From Azospirillum oryzae (GTDB lineage: Bacteria; Pseudomonadota; Alphaproteobacteria; Azospirillales; Azospirillaceae), in contig NZ_FXAK01000002.1 in assembly GCF_900177515.1 (NCBI RefSeq), forward strand, positions 41,001-105,000: DNA of 64,000 bases. Direction: 5' to 3'. This document shows positions 44,338 to 53,300 of the stretch, in pieces. Positions within the stretch are counted from its first letter, which is position 1; each line of letters begins with the position of its first letter. The position numbers and the translations under genes are program-made. A model generated the notes under the pieces. It was not told where the DNA came from and did not search any database. It was given only the letters and a program-made list of their open reading frames with translations.

Positions 44338-46529
44338 AGGACCGCAGCACCAAGGCCGACATCACCGCCGCCGTCCTGCTGGACGAGGATACGCTGATGC
44401 TGTTCGGCGCCATCGACCAGCCCCTGCCGGCCGACAGCGCAGTGATGCTGGACGGCATGATCGACGGCCGGTTCCGCGGCGGCTGCTGGACCGATGGGGC
44501 GGGGGAGCGCTGGTTCCTGGGCGCCATCCGCGTCACCGGCTTGGCACACATGCGCCCGTCCCGCATCGAGATCGAGGATGCCCGGGGCAAGCACCTGCTG
44601 CTCCCGCGCCTGTCCAACGTCCGCACCAACCCCGCCCATCTGGTCGCCGCCTTGCGCGAGGTGCAGCCGCAGTCGCTCGGCGTGGCGCTGGATGTCGCCG
44701 TGACCCTGCTGTCCGGCCCGGAGATGGGCGAGGGCGAGGCGGGGGAGGGCGACCGCCGCACCCGCCTGCTGTCCGGCTTGGCCCATGAGGCCTCCCGTCC
44801 CGACGGCTTCGCCGAGGTGATGGGCCGCTTCCGCGATGGCGCGCTGATGGTACAGGGCTGGTCGCACGGCTTCCCGGCCGGTGCCGCGCCGGTTCTGGTC
44901 GAGGCCGACGATCTGCGCGCCCACGCCAGCGCCGCTGCGCCATTCCACCGCCCGGACCTGCCCGACGATGCTTCCGGTCTGCTGACCGTTCTGGAAGGCC
45001 CGGTCGCCGCACCGGACACCATCCGCCGCATCCATTTCCGCGCCGCCAACGGCTGGCGCCATCTGGCGATCTTCGAGCATCGACAGCTTCTGGCTGACGG
45101 CGTCGCCTCCGCCCATGCCCGCGACATGCTGGGCCAGTTGCAGGGCGATGCCGCCCGCCGCGGTATCGCCGCCGCCATCGCCGCCCGCTACAACGGGGTG
45201 GAAACGGTATCGCAGATCCAGGCTCCGGTGCGCATGGGGCTGGACATGGCGGTGCGTGTTCCGGGCGCCGGGCTGTTCGTCTGCGGCTGGCTGCTCGATC
45301 CCACCCAGGCTGTCCGCGCGGTGACGGTCAAGGGCGGCGGCATGACGGCGCGGCTGGACACCGACTGGTCGCGGCTGGCCCGCAAGGACGTTTCGGACGC
45401 CTTCGCCCACGACCCGATGTTCGCCGGCCGTCTGCTGCCGGGCAACGACGCCCACGGCTTCACCGCCTTCGCCCGCGAACCGGCTGGCATCGTCGCCGAC
45501 GCCGAGTTCCATCTGGAGCTGACGCTGGCCGACGGCATCGCCTTCCTGCCGCTGCCCTGCCAGCCGCCGACCGGCGATGCGCTGCGCCGCATGCTGGGGG
45601 CGGTCAACCCCGACAGCCCCGCCATCGACCGCGTCGTCGCCACCCATCTGGGACCGATGCTGCGCGCCGCGGCGTCTGGGCAGCCGGCCCCCTCCTCCGT
45701 CCTGCATCCGATGGGCCGCGCGTTGAAGAGCCCGCGCGTGTCGGTGATCTTGCCGGTCTGCGACGGGCGCGAGGATGTCGACCTGAACCTCGCCCGCATG
45801 GCCAACGATCCGGACTTCGCCGAGGCGGAGATCCTGGTGGTGGCCGGTGCCGGCACCCATGAAAGGCTGGCCGGGATGGTCCGGCAGGCGGCCGCCTTCT
45901 ACCGTCTCTCGGTCGGCTTCGTCGCCGCATCCACCGCCGCCGACCCCCTCGAAGCGGTCGCGGCATCCCTGCCGCATGCTCGCGCCGACCGCGTCCTGCT
46001 GCTGTCGCCGTCGGTTCTGCCGACCGAGCGCGGCTGGCTGTCGGCGCTGGAGCGGGCGATCCGCAAGCCGAATGCCGTGGGCTCCGCCGCGCTGGCGCCG
46101 GTGATGGCCAGCCCGACGCTGCTGTACGAGGACCACTCCGTCCGCTTCGCCGGAATCGTCGCGGTCGAAGGAACGGGCGGCATGGTCACCTACGAACGCC
46201 GCTTCGCCGGCTACCCGCGAGATTGGCTGAAGGAGCAGGAGGCATCGGCGGTCGATGCCGCGTCCGCCGACTGCGCGCTGCTGCCGCGCGAGTTGCTGGT
46301 GCGCGCGATGGCCGACGGCGGCCGCTACCTCGGGTCGGAGCCAAAGGGTCTGGACCTGTGCCTGAGGGTGCGGGCGGCCGGCGGCTCCTGCCTGTGGCTG
46401 CCGAAGGTCCGGCTGGTGGCGGTCGACGAACAACCCCGCCACGCCCGCGACCCGAGGCTGGAGCGCATGAGCGCGCTGGTCGACGAATGGAGCTTCGCGG
46501 AGCGCTGGAAGGCGTCGATCGCGGCATAG
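44334..46529 (+). CDS. Degenerate glycosyltransferase 2-like protein
   Basis: The 731-residue protein resembles in layout the GT2 protein at 39837: a long N-terminal region containing the shared beta module (LDMAVRVPGAGLFVCGWLLD, about 303-322) and a C-terminal GT-A-like domain beginning VSVILPVCDGREDVDLNLAR near 468. The catalytic marks are missing: the metal-binding Asp motif is replaced by LLLSPSVLPTERGW, and the acidic pair before the last motif is lost (GSEPKGLDLCLRVRAAGG). It is probably a non-catalytic partner or an enzyme with a changed mechanism. ATGA overlap couples it to the GT4 gene upstream. A type B repeat follows, perhaps ending the operon. Confidence 0.75.
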   Translation: MKDRSTKADITAAVLLDEDTLMLFGAIDQPLPADSAVMLDGMIDGRFRGGCWTDGAGERWFLGAIRVTGLAHMRPSRIEIEDARGKHLLLPRLSNVRTNPAHLVAALREVQPQSLGVALDVAVTLLSGPEMGEGEAGEGDRRTRLLSGLAHEASRPDGFAEVMGRFRDGALMVQGWSHGFPAGAAPVLVEADDLRAHASAAAPFHRPDLPDDASGLLTVLEGPVAAPDTIRRIHFRAANGWRHLAIFEHRQLLADGVASAHARDMLGQLQGDAARRGIAAAIAARYNGVETVSQIQAPVRMGLDMAVRVPGAGLFVCGWLLDPTQAVRAVTVKGGGMTARLDTDWSRLARKDVSDAFAHDPMFAGRLLPGNDAHGFTAFAREPAGIVADAEFHLELTLADGIAFLPLPCQPPTGDALRRMLGAVNPDSPAIDRVVATHLGPMLRAAASGQPAPSSVLHPMGRALKSPRVSVILPVCDGREDVDLNLARMANDPDFAEAEILVVAGAGTHERLAGMVRQAAAFYRLSVGFVAASTAADPLEAVAASLPHARADRVLLLSPSVLPTERGWLSALERAIRKPNAVGSAALAPVMASPTLLYEDHSVRFAGIVAVEGTGGMVTYERRFAGYPRDWLKEQEASAVDAASADCALLPRELLVRAMADGGRYLGSEPKGLDLCLRVRAAGGSCLWLPKVRLVAVDEQPRHARDPRLERMSALVDEWSFAERWKASIAA

Positions 46530-46535
46530 TGCTTT

Positions 46536-46656
46536 GCCCCCTCCCTAACCCCCCCACCTTCGGTGGAAGAGGGAACTGCCGCCGCTTCGCGATGAAACCC
46601 CTTCGCCACGCATCCTACCCCCTCTCCCGCGGAGCGGGGGAGGGATGGGAGGGGGC
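46536..46656. repeat. Intergenic GC-rich inverted repeat, type B copy 2
   Basis: This 121-bp unit starts GCCCCCTCCCTAACCCCCC and ends GGGAGGGATGGGAGGGGGC, matching 5749-5893 at both ends and in the inner ACTGCCGCCGCTTCG. Inner hairpins CCACCTTCGGTGG and CCTCTCCCGCGGAGCGGGGG replace those of copy 1. It lies between the GT2-like gene and the next GT4 gene. Confidence 0.75.
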
Positions 46657-46714
46657 AGCGGCAGGCAAGCGACACAACCACTTCTCCCCCCAGCCTCGGA
46701 CAAACGGTCACACG

Positions 46715-48028
46715 ATGAGCAAGACCAAGCGCGCGCTGATCATCAGCCATGGCCACCCCTCCTTTTCGCTGGGCGGGGGTGAGGTCGCCTCCTATAACCT
46801 GCACAACGGCCTGCACGACCTGCCGGGCTGGGAAAGCCATTATCTGGCCCGTGTGGCGCCGCCCATCGCCCAGCACCGCGGCTCCGCCCTGATGGCTCTG
46901 CGCCAGAAGGAGCGGGAGGTACTGTATTACGCCAACGACTACGACCATTTCCGCCTGTCCAACCGCAATCTGCCGGGGCTGGAGAAGGACTTCGTCCGCT
47001 ATGTCCGCGACCTGCAGCCGGACGTGGTGAACTTCCACCATTTCCTCGGGCTGGGGATCGAGACGATTCAGGCGGTGCGTCAGGCGCTGCCGCGCGTGCC
47101 CATCGTGGTGACGCTGCACGAGTACCTGTCGATCTGCCACCACCATGGCCAGATGGTGAAGACCAGCCGCAACACGCTGTGCTACCGCGCCAGCCCGGCC
47201 GATTGCGCCGGCTGCTTCCCCCACATCGGCGAGGCGGAGTTCTTCAAGCGCGAACTGTTCCTGAAGACCTTCCTCGAACAGGCGGACTTCTACGTCAGCC
47301 CGTCGAACTTCCTGATCGACCGCTATGTCGACTGGGGTTTGCCGCGTGAGAAGTTCCGCATGATCGAGAACGGCCTGACCATCGAGGGCATCGCCCCGCC
47401 GCGTCCGGTCACCCGTGCCGGCAAGCGCAACCGCTTCGCCTTCTTCGGCCAGCTGACCGAGTTCAAGGGCGCTCATCTGCTGGTGGAGGCGGTTTCGCGC
47501 ATCTCCGACAAGGCCTGGGGCGAGGACGGCGCGCTGATGATCTTCGGCGGCAACCTGGAACGCCAGCCGGAAGCCTATCAGAAGCGCTTCAACGACGCGG
47601 TGGAGAAGGCCGGCGACCGGGTGCGTTTCTACGGCAGCTACCGCTCGGCCGAACTGCCGGGCCTGATGAAGGACGTCGATTGGATGATCATCCCGTCTAT
47701 CTGGTGGGAGAACTCCCCCGTCGTCATTCAGGAGGCCTTCCTGCACGGCCGCCCGATCATCGCCAGCAATATCGGCGGCATGGCGGAAAAGGTGACCCAC
47801 GGTGTCGATGGTCTGCATTTCCGCAACGGCAGCGTCGAGGATCTGGTGGACCGTATGACCGAGGCGCTGACCACGCCCGACCTGTGGGACCGCCTGCGCC
47901 TGCGCATCCGCCACCCCATCGACCGCGCTGAATGCGCCCGTCAGCATGCGGAAGTGTTCGACGCGCTGATGGCGGCAGGAGGCGCCGCGCCCTCAATGCC
48001 TGAGCGGGCTGTGGCGCAGCGGTCGTGA
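46715..48028 (+). CDS. Glycosyltransferase family 4 protein (paralog of 42949-44337)
   Basis: The 437-residue GT-B protein parallels the upstream GT4 along its length: ALIISHGHPSFSLGGGEVAS, VVNFHHFLGLGIETIQAVRQ, TLHEYLSICHHHGQMVKTSR, the cysteine cluster LCYRASPADCAGCFPH, the donor domain FAFFGQLTEFKGAHLLVEAV and the Glu-containing IPSIWWENSPVVIQEAF. Related enzymes transfer activated hexoses to glycan chains in the cytoplasm. The upstream gap of 185 bp holds a repeat, so its expression may be partly separate from the preceding four-gene run. There is no membrane segment. Confidence 0.88.
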   Translation: MSKTKRALIISHGHPSFSLGGGEVASYNLHNGLHDLPGWESHYLARVAPPIAQHRGSALMALRQKEREVLYYANDYDHFRLSNRNLPGLEKDFVRYVRDLQPDVVNFHHFLGLGIETIQAVRQALPRVPIVVTLHEYLSICHHHGQMVKTSRNTLCYRASPADCAGCFPHIGEAEFFKRELFLKTFLEQADFYVSPSNFLIDRYVDWGLPREKFRMIENGLTIEGIAPPRPVTRAGKRNRFAFFGQLTEFKGAHLLVEAVSRISDKAWGEDGALMIFGGNLERQPEAYQKRFNDAVEKAGDRVRFYGSYRSAELPGLMKDVDWMIIPSIWWENSPVVIQEAFLHGRPIIASNIGGMAEKVTHGVDGLHFRNGSVEDLVDRMTEALTTPDLWDRLRLRIRHPIDRAECARQHAEVFDALMAAGGAAPSMPERAVAQRS

Positions 48029-48225
48029 TAAAATAGTTCTGGAATCTTCTGTGATATTTTCGAATATGCAAAAGATTTCATTCCACATATCGCCGACCAC
48101 ATTGGTATTGTTGAATCGAAAATCACAGGGTTTCTATCGTAAGTCTTGTGTAACGATTCGAATTAGCCCGGCGGTGATCCGGGTGTTATCCGCCTCTATT
48201 GTCGCCCAACTTAGGGAGAGCCGCC
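48029..48225. other. A/T-rich intergenic region before the pyruvyltransferase-like gene
   Basis: These 197 bp are far richer in A/T than the genes around them (for example AAAATAGTTCTGGAATCTTC). No gene or clean terminator is present. The composition suggests a promoter or control region for the next gene, but no -35/-10 pair is convincing. Confidence 0.4.
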
Positions 48226-49413
48226 GTGGCCAACATTCTCGTCATGATTCCGTCGGGCGAAGTCTACGATCACGACTGCGTGCGCTGGTACAGCTACCAA
48301 GACATTCAGCGCAGCATCGACCACTACCACAACATCGGTGACGCGTTCGTCTTCGACTCCTCGTTGAAGCTGCTGACCTACGACAAGCTGGATGTGCTGG
48401 AGATCCGCGAGTTCCGCCAGGAGGTGGTCGACCGGATCAACGCGGAATACGACTATGTCTTCCTGCGCGGCAGCAACTACATCCACGATTCGATGGATTG
48501 GCCGGCGGCGACCATCCAGGTGCTGACGAAGTTGCGCATTCCCGTCATCGCCTTCGGCGTCGGCGCCCAGGCGCCCGCCACCGGCAAGCTGACGCTGACC
48601 GAGGAAAGCAAGCGCATCTGGCGGATGATCGCCGACAAGTCGACGACGCTGGGCGTGCGCGGCACCTACACCGCCGAAGTGCTGTGGGATCTGGGCATCA
48701 AGAACACCCGCATCGTCGGCTGCCCGACTGCCTTCCGCAACCGCGATCCGGAGCTGCGCATCGACCTGCCGGCGCTCGACAGCGTGCGCAAGGTCGGCAT
48801 CACCATGCGCCGCGAGGTGTCCAAGCACTATTCGCCGGACGTGCGGAAGTATCTGGAGCGCCACCGCGACTTCGTGAAGGACATCTCCCGCCGCTTCGAT
48901 ACCGTCCTGATGATGCAGGGCGAGGTGGAGGAAAAGAAGCTGCTGTGGGGCACCGAGGAGCAGAAGGCGGAAGCCTGGACGCACCTGCATGACAGCGCTT
49001 GGCTGAAGCAGTGGTATTTCGACGACGAGATGGACGCGCTGTACCGCGAGCGGCTGTGGTATTCGGACGTCGTCTCCGATTACGAAAATCTCGTGCGGTC
49101 GAAGGACCTCGTGCTCGGCTATCGTCTGCACGGCAACCTGATGGCTCTGTCGAACGCCACGCCGTCGGTCTACTTCAGCTATGACAGCCGCACGGCGGAG
49201 TTCGCGGAGACCTTCGCGATCCCCTGCTACAACGTCTATTCGGACAAGCCCTTCGTTCTAGAAGAGTATTGGGACCAGAGCCTGTTCGAGAAGTTCAACC
49301 GCACCTACTACCAGCGCTATCGCGACATGCGGGAGTTCCTCGACGAGAACTACGTCCCCCACCGCATGCCCAGCCACACCCTGCGCCGCGCCGCCGACCG
49401 TAAGGCGGCCTGA
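48226..49413 (+). CDS. Polysaccharide pyruvyl transferase family protein
   Basis: The 395-residue protein shows the family pattern of two Rossmann-like halves: YDYVFLRGSNYIHDSMDWPA, IPVIAFGVGAQAPATGKLTL, STTLGVRGTYTAEVLWDLGI, RIVGCPTAFRNRD and, in the second half, the basic/His motif LVLGYRLHGNLMALSNATPS. Members add pyruvate ketals from phosphoenolpyruvate to sugars of exopolysaccharides and cell-wall polymers, though many homologs are untested. The start is GTG at 48226, with AGGGAG 7 bp upstream. Pyruvylated surface sugars can anchor S-layer-like proteins, a suggestive link to the nearby secreted RTX protein but only an inference. Confidence 0.85.
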   Translation: MANILVMIPSGEVYDHDCVRWYSYQDIQRSIDHYHNIGDAFVFDSSLKLLTYDKLDVLEIREFRQEVVDRINAEYDYVFLRGSNYIHDSMDWPAATIQVLTKLRIPVIAFGVGAQAPATGKLTLTEESKRIWRMIADKSTTLGVRGTYTAEVLWDLGIKNTRIVGCPTAFRNRDPELRIDLPALDSVRKVGITMRREVSKHYSPDVRKYLERHRDFVKDISRRFDTVLMMQGEVEEKKLLWGTEEQKAEAWTHLHDSAWLKQWYFDDEMDALYRERLWYSDVVSDYENLVRSKDLVLGYRLHGNLMALSNATPSVYFSYDSRTAEFAETFAIPCYNVYSDKPFVLEEYWDQSLFEKFNRTYYQRYRDMREFLDENYVPHRMPSHTLRRAADRKAA

Positions 49414-49455
49414 GCGCAAGCGCCCTCTCCAGCACAACAACCGGAAGCCGGTCCC

Positions 49456-50250
49456 ATGTCCGCCACCGCCAAGATCGTCGAGCTTCGTGAGACCACCCCC
49501 GTGGCCGATCCAATCGACGCACCCCAAGCGGCGGCCATCGTCGGTCATATCGACGCCCTGCAGGGTGGTCGGGTGTTCGGCTGGGCCTGGGACGGCAACC
49601 ATCCGGCCGACCGGCTGGAGGTGGAGTTGCGGCTGGAACGGGACGGCGGGCCGCCGGAAACGCTGGCGCGGGTGGCGGCCGACCGGCCGCGGCCCGATCT
49701 GGCCGGCGGCGGCATCGGCGACGGTGCCCATGCCTTCGAAGCGGAGGTGACCCTGCCGGAGGGGGCGGACCCCTCGCGGGTGGTGGCGGTGGTGCGGTCG
49801 CCCTCCACCGGCGAGACGGCGACCTTCGCCCAGCCGAACCCGGAGGACCAGCGGCTCGACCGCCTGCTGGCGCCGCATCTTCAGCGCATCGGAGAGCGGA
49901 TCGACGCGCTCCGCCGCGACCAGCGCCAGCTTGCCGCCGCCCAGCAGACCATCGGCCGCCTGTTGCGCGACGCGAGCGAGGGGGTGACGGCCCTGCGCGC
50001 CGATACCTCCCGCCTGGAAACGGCGCAAGGTGAGCGCTCCGATGCCTTGGCCGATTCCCTGCGCGACCTGACGGAGCGGGTCGGCGGGTTGGAGGTGTTC
50101 CTGATGCGGATGGACCAGAGCCTGCGCGGCCTGGACAGCGCATCGGCGGAAAAGACGGGCGGAGGGGGATGGTCGCCGCTGCTGACCGTGCTGGGGTCGA
50201 CGGCCGGTGCCTTCCTGGCGGTTCTGGTCGGCTGGCTGGTGCTGCACTGA
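49456..50250 (+). CDS. Tail-anchored coiled-coil protein with beta module
   Basis: The 264-residue protein has three parts. Residues about 28-118 form a beta-rich module starting IVGHIDALQGGRVFGWAWDG, similar to modules in the two GT2-like proteins upstream. Residues about 130-230 are a predicted coiled coil (RIGERIDALRRDQRQLAAAQ, SRLETAQGERSDALADSLRD). The last ~20 residues are a hydrophobic tail (LLTVLGSTAGAFLAVLVGWL) that would anchor it in the inner membrane with its bulk in the cytoplasm. It has no signal peptide and no named family that I recognise. It is a candidate scaffold holding the glycosyltransferases at the membrane, or a chain-length device; neither is tested. Confidence 0.7.
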   Translation: MSATAKIVELRETTPVADPIDAPQAAAIVGHIDALQGGRVFGWAWDGNHPADRLEVELRLERDGGPPETLARVAADRPRPDLAGGGIGDGAHAFEAEVTLPEGADPSRVVAVVRSPSTGETATFAQPNPEDQRLDRLLAPHLQRIGERIDALRRDQRQLAAAQQTIGRLLRDASEGVTALRADTSRLETAQGERSDALADSLRDLTERVGGLEVFLMRMDQSLRGLDSASAEKTGGGGWSPLLTVLGSTAGAFLAVLVGWLVLH

Positions 50251-50388
50251 ACCGGAAGGTTCCGCTAGACTGAAGGGTAGGCAACCGCGGGGCACCCGGC
50301 GGTGTTGAACCTCCGCAGCCCCGCCGTCCCTCTCCCCGAGGGGGGCGCGGTGCCATCGAGCGGAGCCTGCCCATCATGTACGCCAATC

Positions 50389-53300
50389 ATGCTTGACGGA
50401 GTTCCCGTCGCCGATCCGTCGCCCGACGCGCCGCCCCCCGTTCCGGCGTCGTCTCCCGCCACACTATCCGTGCAGAGCGAAGGCGAACTGGCCGTTCGGC
50501 TGGCGGCGCTCGCCCGCCGGCCCGGCGGTGTCCTGCTGCTCGCCCGCAGCGACGCGCGCGCCACCCGGCTGGCGCGGCTGGTGGGTGACCTGTTCCCCGA
50601 CCTCGACACCGTTCTGCTGCCCATCGACGAGACGGCGGCCGGCGACCGTGCCGCGCCGTCGCGGGCGGTGCTGGGGCGCCGCGCTGCCGGGCTGATGCGG
50701 CTTGCCGACGGGGGGAAGCCCGCCGGACGGCTGGTGGTGGCCTCGGCCGATCTGGCCCTGCAACGGCTGCCGCCGCCGGACGCCTGGGCGGACGGACGCT
50801 TCCGCCTGACGCGGGGCATGGCGTATGACGAGACGGCGTGGCGCGGCTGGTTCGCCCGCACCGGCTATGTGCTGGACGACCGGGTGGACGAGCCCGGCGA
50901 GGTGGCGATCCGCGGCGCGGTGGTGGAGGTCTTCCCCGGCGACTGCGACCGCCCGATCCGCTGCGACATCGCCGATGGCATCCTGCGCGACCTGCGCCTG
51001 TATGATCCGGTTTCCCAAAGGTCGGTGAAGTCGATCGACGGACTCACGCTGGGGCCGGTCACCGACCTGATCGTCGGGCCGGAGATGCTCGACCGGCTGG
51101 CCGCCAGCCTCGCCGGACTTGGGTCCGCCTTGCCTGAGGGATTGCGGCGGCAGTTGGAGGAGGGCCGGCGTCCCTACGGCTTCGACCTGCAGCTTCCCAA
51201 TGTCTTCGATGATTGCCCGCTGCTGCTGGACCTGTTGCCCGACGCGTTGGTCGTGCTGGATGCCGGCGCGCGCGACCGCATCGAGGCACGGGCCGACGAT
51301 CTGGCGGAAGCCGGCCTGGACCGGCGCATCCGCCGTGACGATCCCTGCCTGCTGCCGGTTCCGGCATTGGAACGCCGGCTGATCGACGCCGACGCGCTGG
51401 AGGAGAAACTGGCCGCCCGCTCCGTGCTGCCGGTGGAGGTGAGGAGTGGCTCCCTTGTGGAGCCGGCGCGGACCGAGCGCACCCTGCTGCGGCGCGCTGC
51501 CGTTCTGACTGCGGAAGGCAGGGCCGTGCTGCTCGCCGCACGCTCCGCCACGGGTTCGGGCGAGGCTGACCGATTGGCGGAGCGGGCATCGTCGGAGTTG
51601 GGGCGCCCGGTGCCGCGTCTCGACCACTGGCCCGAACCGCCACTGGCGGCCGGCGGCTGTGCGGTGCTGCCGCTGCGGACCACCGATGGTTTCGTCTGCG
51701 ACGGCATGACCGTTCTGGTGGCGCCGCGCCATGGCGAGGAGCGCAGCGGTGACGCGCCGTCCCGGCCGCCGCTGGCCCCGTCGGAACTGGCGACCGGCGA
51801 TTTCGTCGTGCATCTCGACTATGGCATCGGTCGGCTGATCGGGCTGGAGACCATCGCCTCCACCGATGGCGACGGGGAGGATTCGGCTGCCGATTTCCTG
51901 GTCCTTGATTACGCCCATGACGACCGGCTGCTGGTGCCGACCGCCGATTTCGACCGGCTTTGGCGCCATGGCTCCGCCGATACCGGCGCCAGGCTCGACA
52001 GCCTGAAGAACGCCCACTGGCTGGAGCGCCGCGCCGTGCTGGAGGCGGAGATCGCCGAGACCGCCAAGGGTATCCTGCGCGAGGCCCGGCGCCGCGCCCG
52101 CGAAGTGGCGCCGGTCATCGACCCGCCGGCCGACCGCATGCGCCGCTTCGGCGCCCGCTTCGGCTTCGATCCCACCGAGGGGCAGCGGCGGGCCGTCCAG
52201 GCGGTGCTCGACGCCATGCGCCGGGGCCATCCGATGGACCATCTGGTCTGTGCCGACGTCGGCTACGGCAAGACGGAGGTCGCCCTGCGTGCCGCGGCAG
52301 CGGTGGCGTTTGCCGGACATCAGGTGGCGGTGATGGCCCCGACCTCCGTCCTCGCCCGTCAGCATCTGGACGTGTTCCGCCGCCGCTTCGCCGGCTTCGG
52401 CGTGACGGTGGAGCCGCTGACCGGCGCCATGACCAAGCCCGAGGCCGACCGGGTGCGCGCCGGGCTGGCCGACGGGTCGGTGGACATCGTCATCGGCACG
52501 CATGCGCTGCTGTCCAAGGATGTCCGGTTCGACCGCCTCGGCCTGATGGTGGTGGACGAGGAACAGCGCTTCGGCGCCGCCCAGAAGCAGGCGCTGAAGC
52601 GGCGGACCAAGGGCGTCCATAGCTTGGCACTGAGCGCCACGCCGATCCCGCGCACCCTGCAGGGCGCCTTGGCGGGCCTGCGCGGGCTCAGCATCATCGA
52701 CACGCCGCCGGCCCGTCGCCGGCCGGTGCGCACCGCCGTCACCCCGCGCGATCCCGCCACCGCCCGCGCCGCCCTGCTCCGCGAACTGGGGCGCGGCGGT
52801 CAGGCCTTCTGCGTCGCCCCGCGCATCGCCGACCTCGGCGAACTGGAGGACTGGATCCGCGAACTGGTGCCGTCGGCCCGGATTGCGGTCGCACATGGCC
52901 GGCTGGGGGCGGTGGCGCTGGACGATGCGGTGATGGGCTTCGTCGATGGCGAGAGCGACATCCTGCTGGCGACGCCGATCATCGAATCCGGCATCGACAT
53001 CCCGCGCGCAAACACGCTGCTGCTGTTCCGCCCCGACCTGTTCGGGCTGGGCCAACTGCACCAGCTGCGCGGCCGGGTCGGGCGGGGGGCGGTGCAGGGC
53101 TACGCCTATCTGCTGACCGACCCCGAGCACCCGCTGGAGGAACGGGCAGCCCGCCGTCTCGGCTCGCTGGAGGTGATCGAGAGCCTGGGCGGCGGCTTCG
53201 TGCTGAGCATGCTCGACCTCGACCAGCGCGGGGCAGGCGACCTGCTGGGCGAGGACCAGAGCGGTCATCTGCGCGCGGTGGGGACCGAACTCTACCAGCG

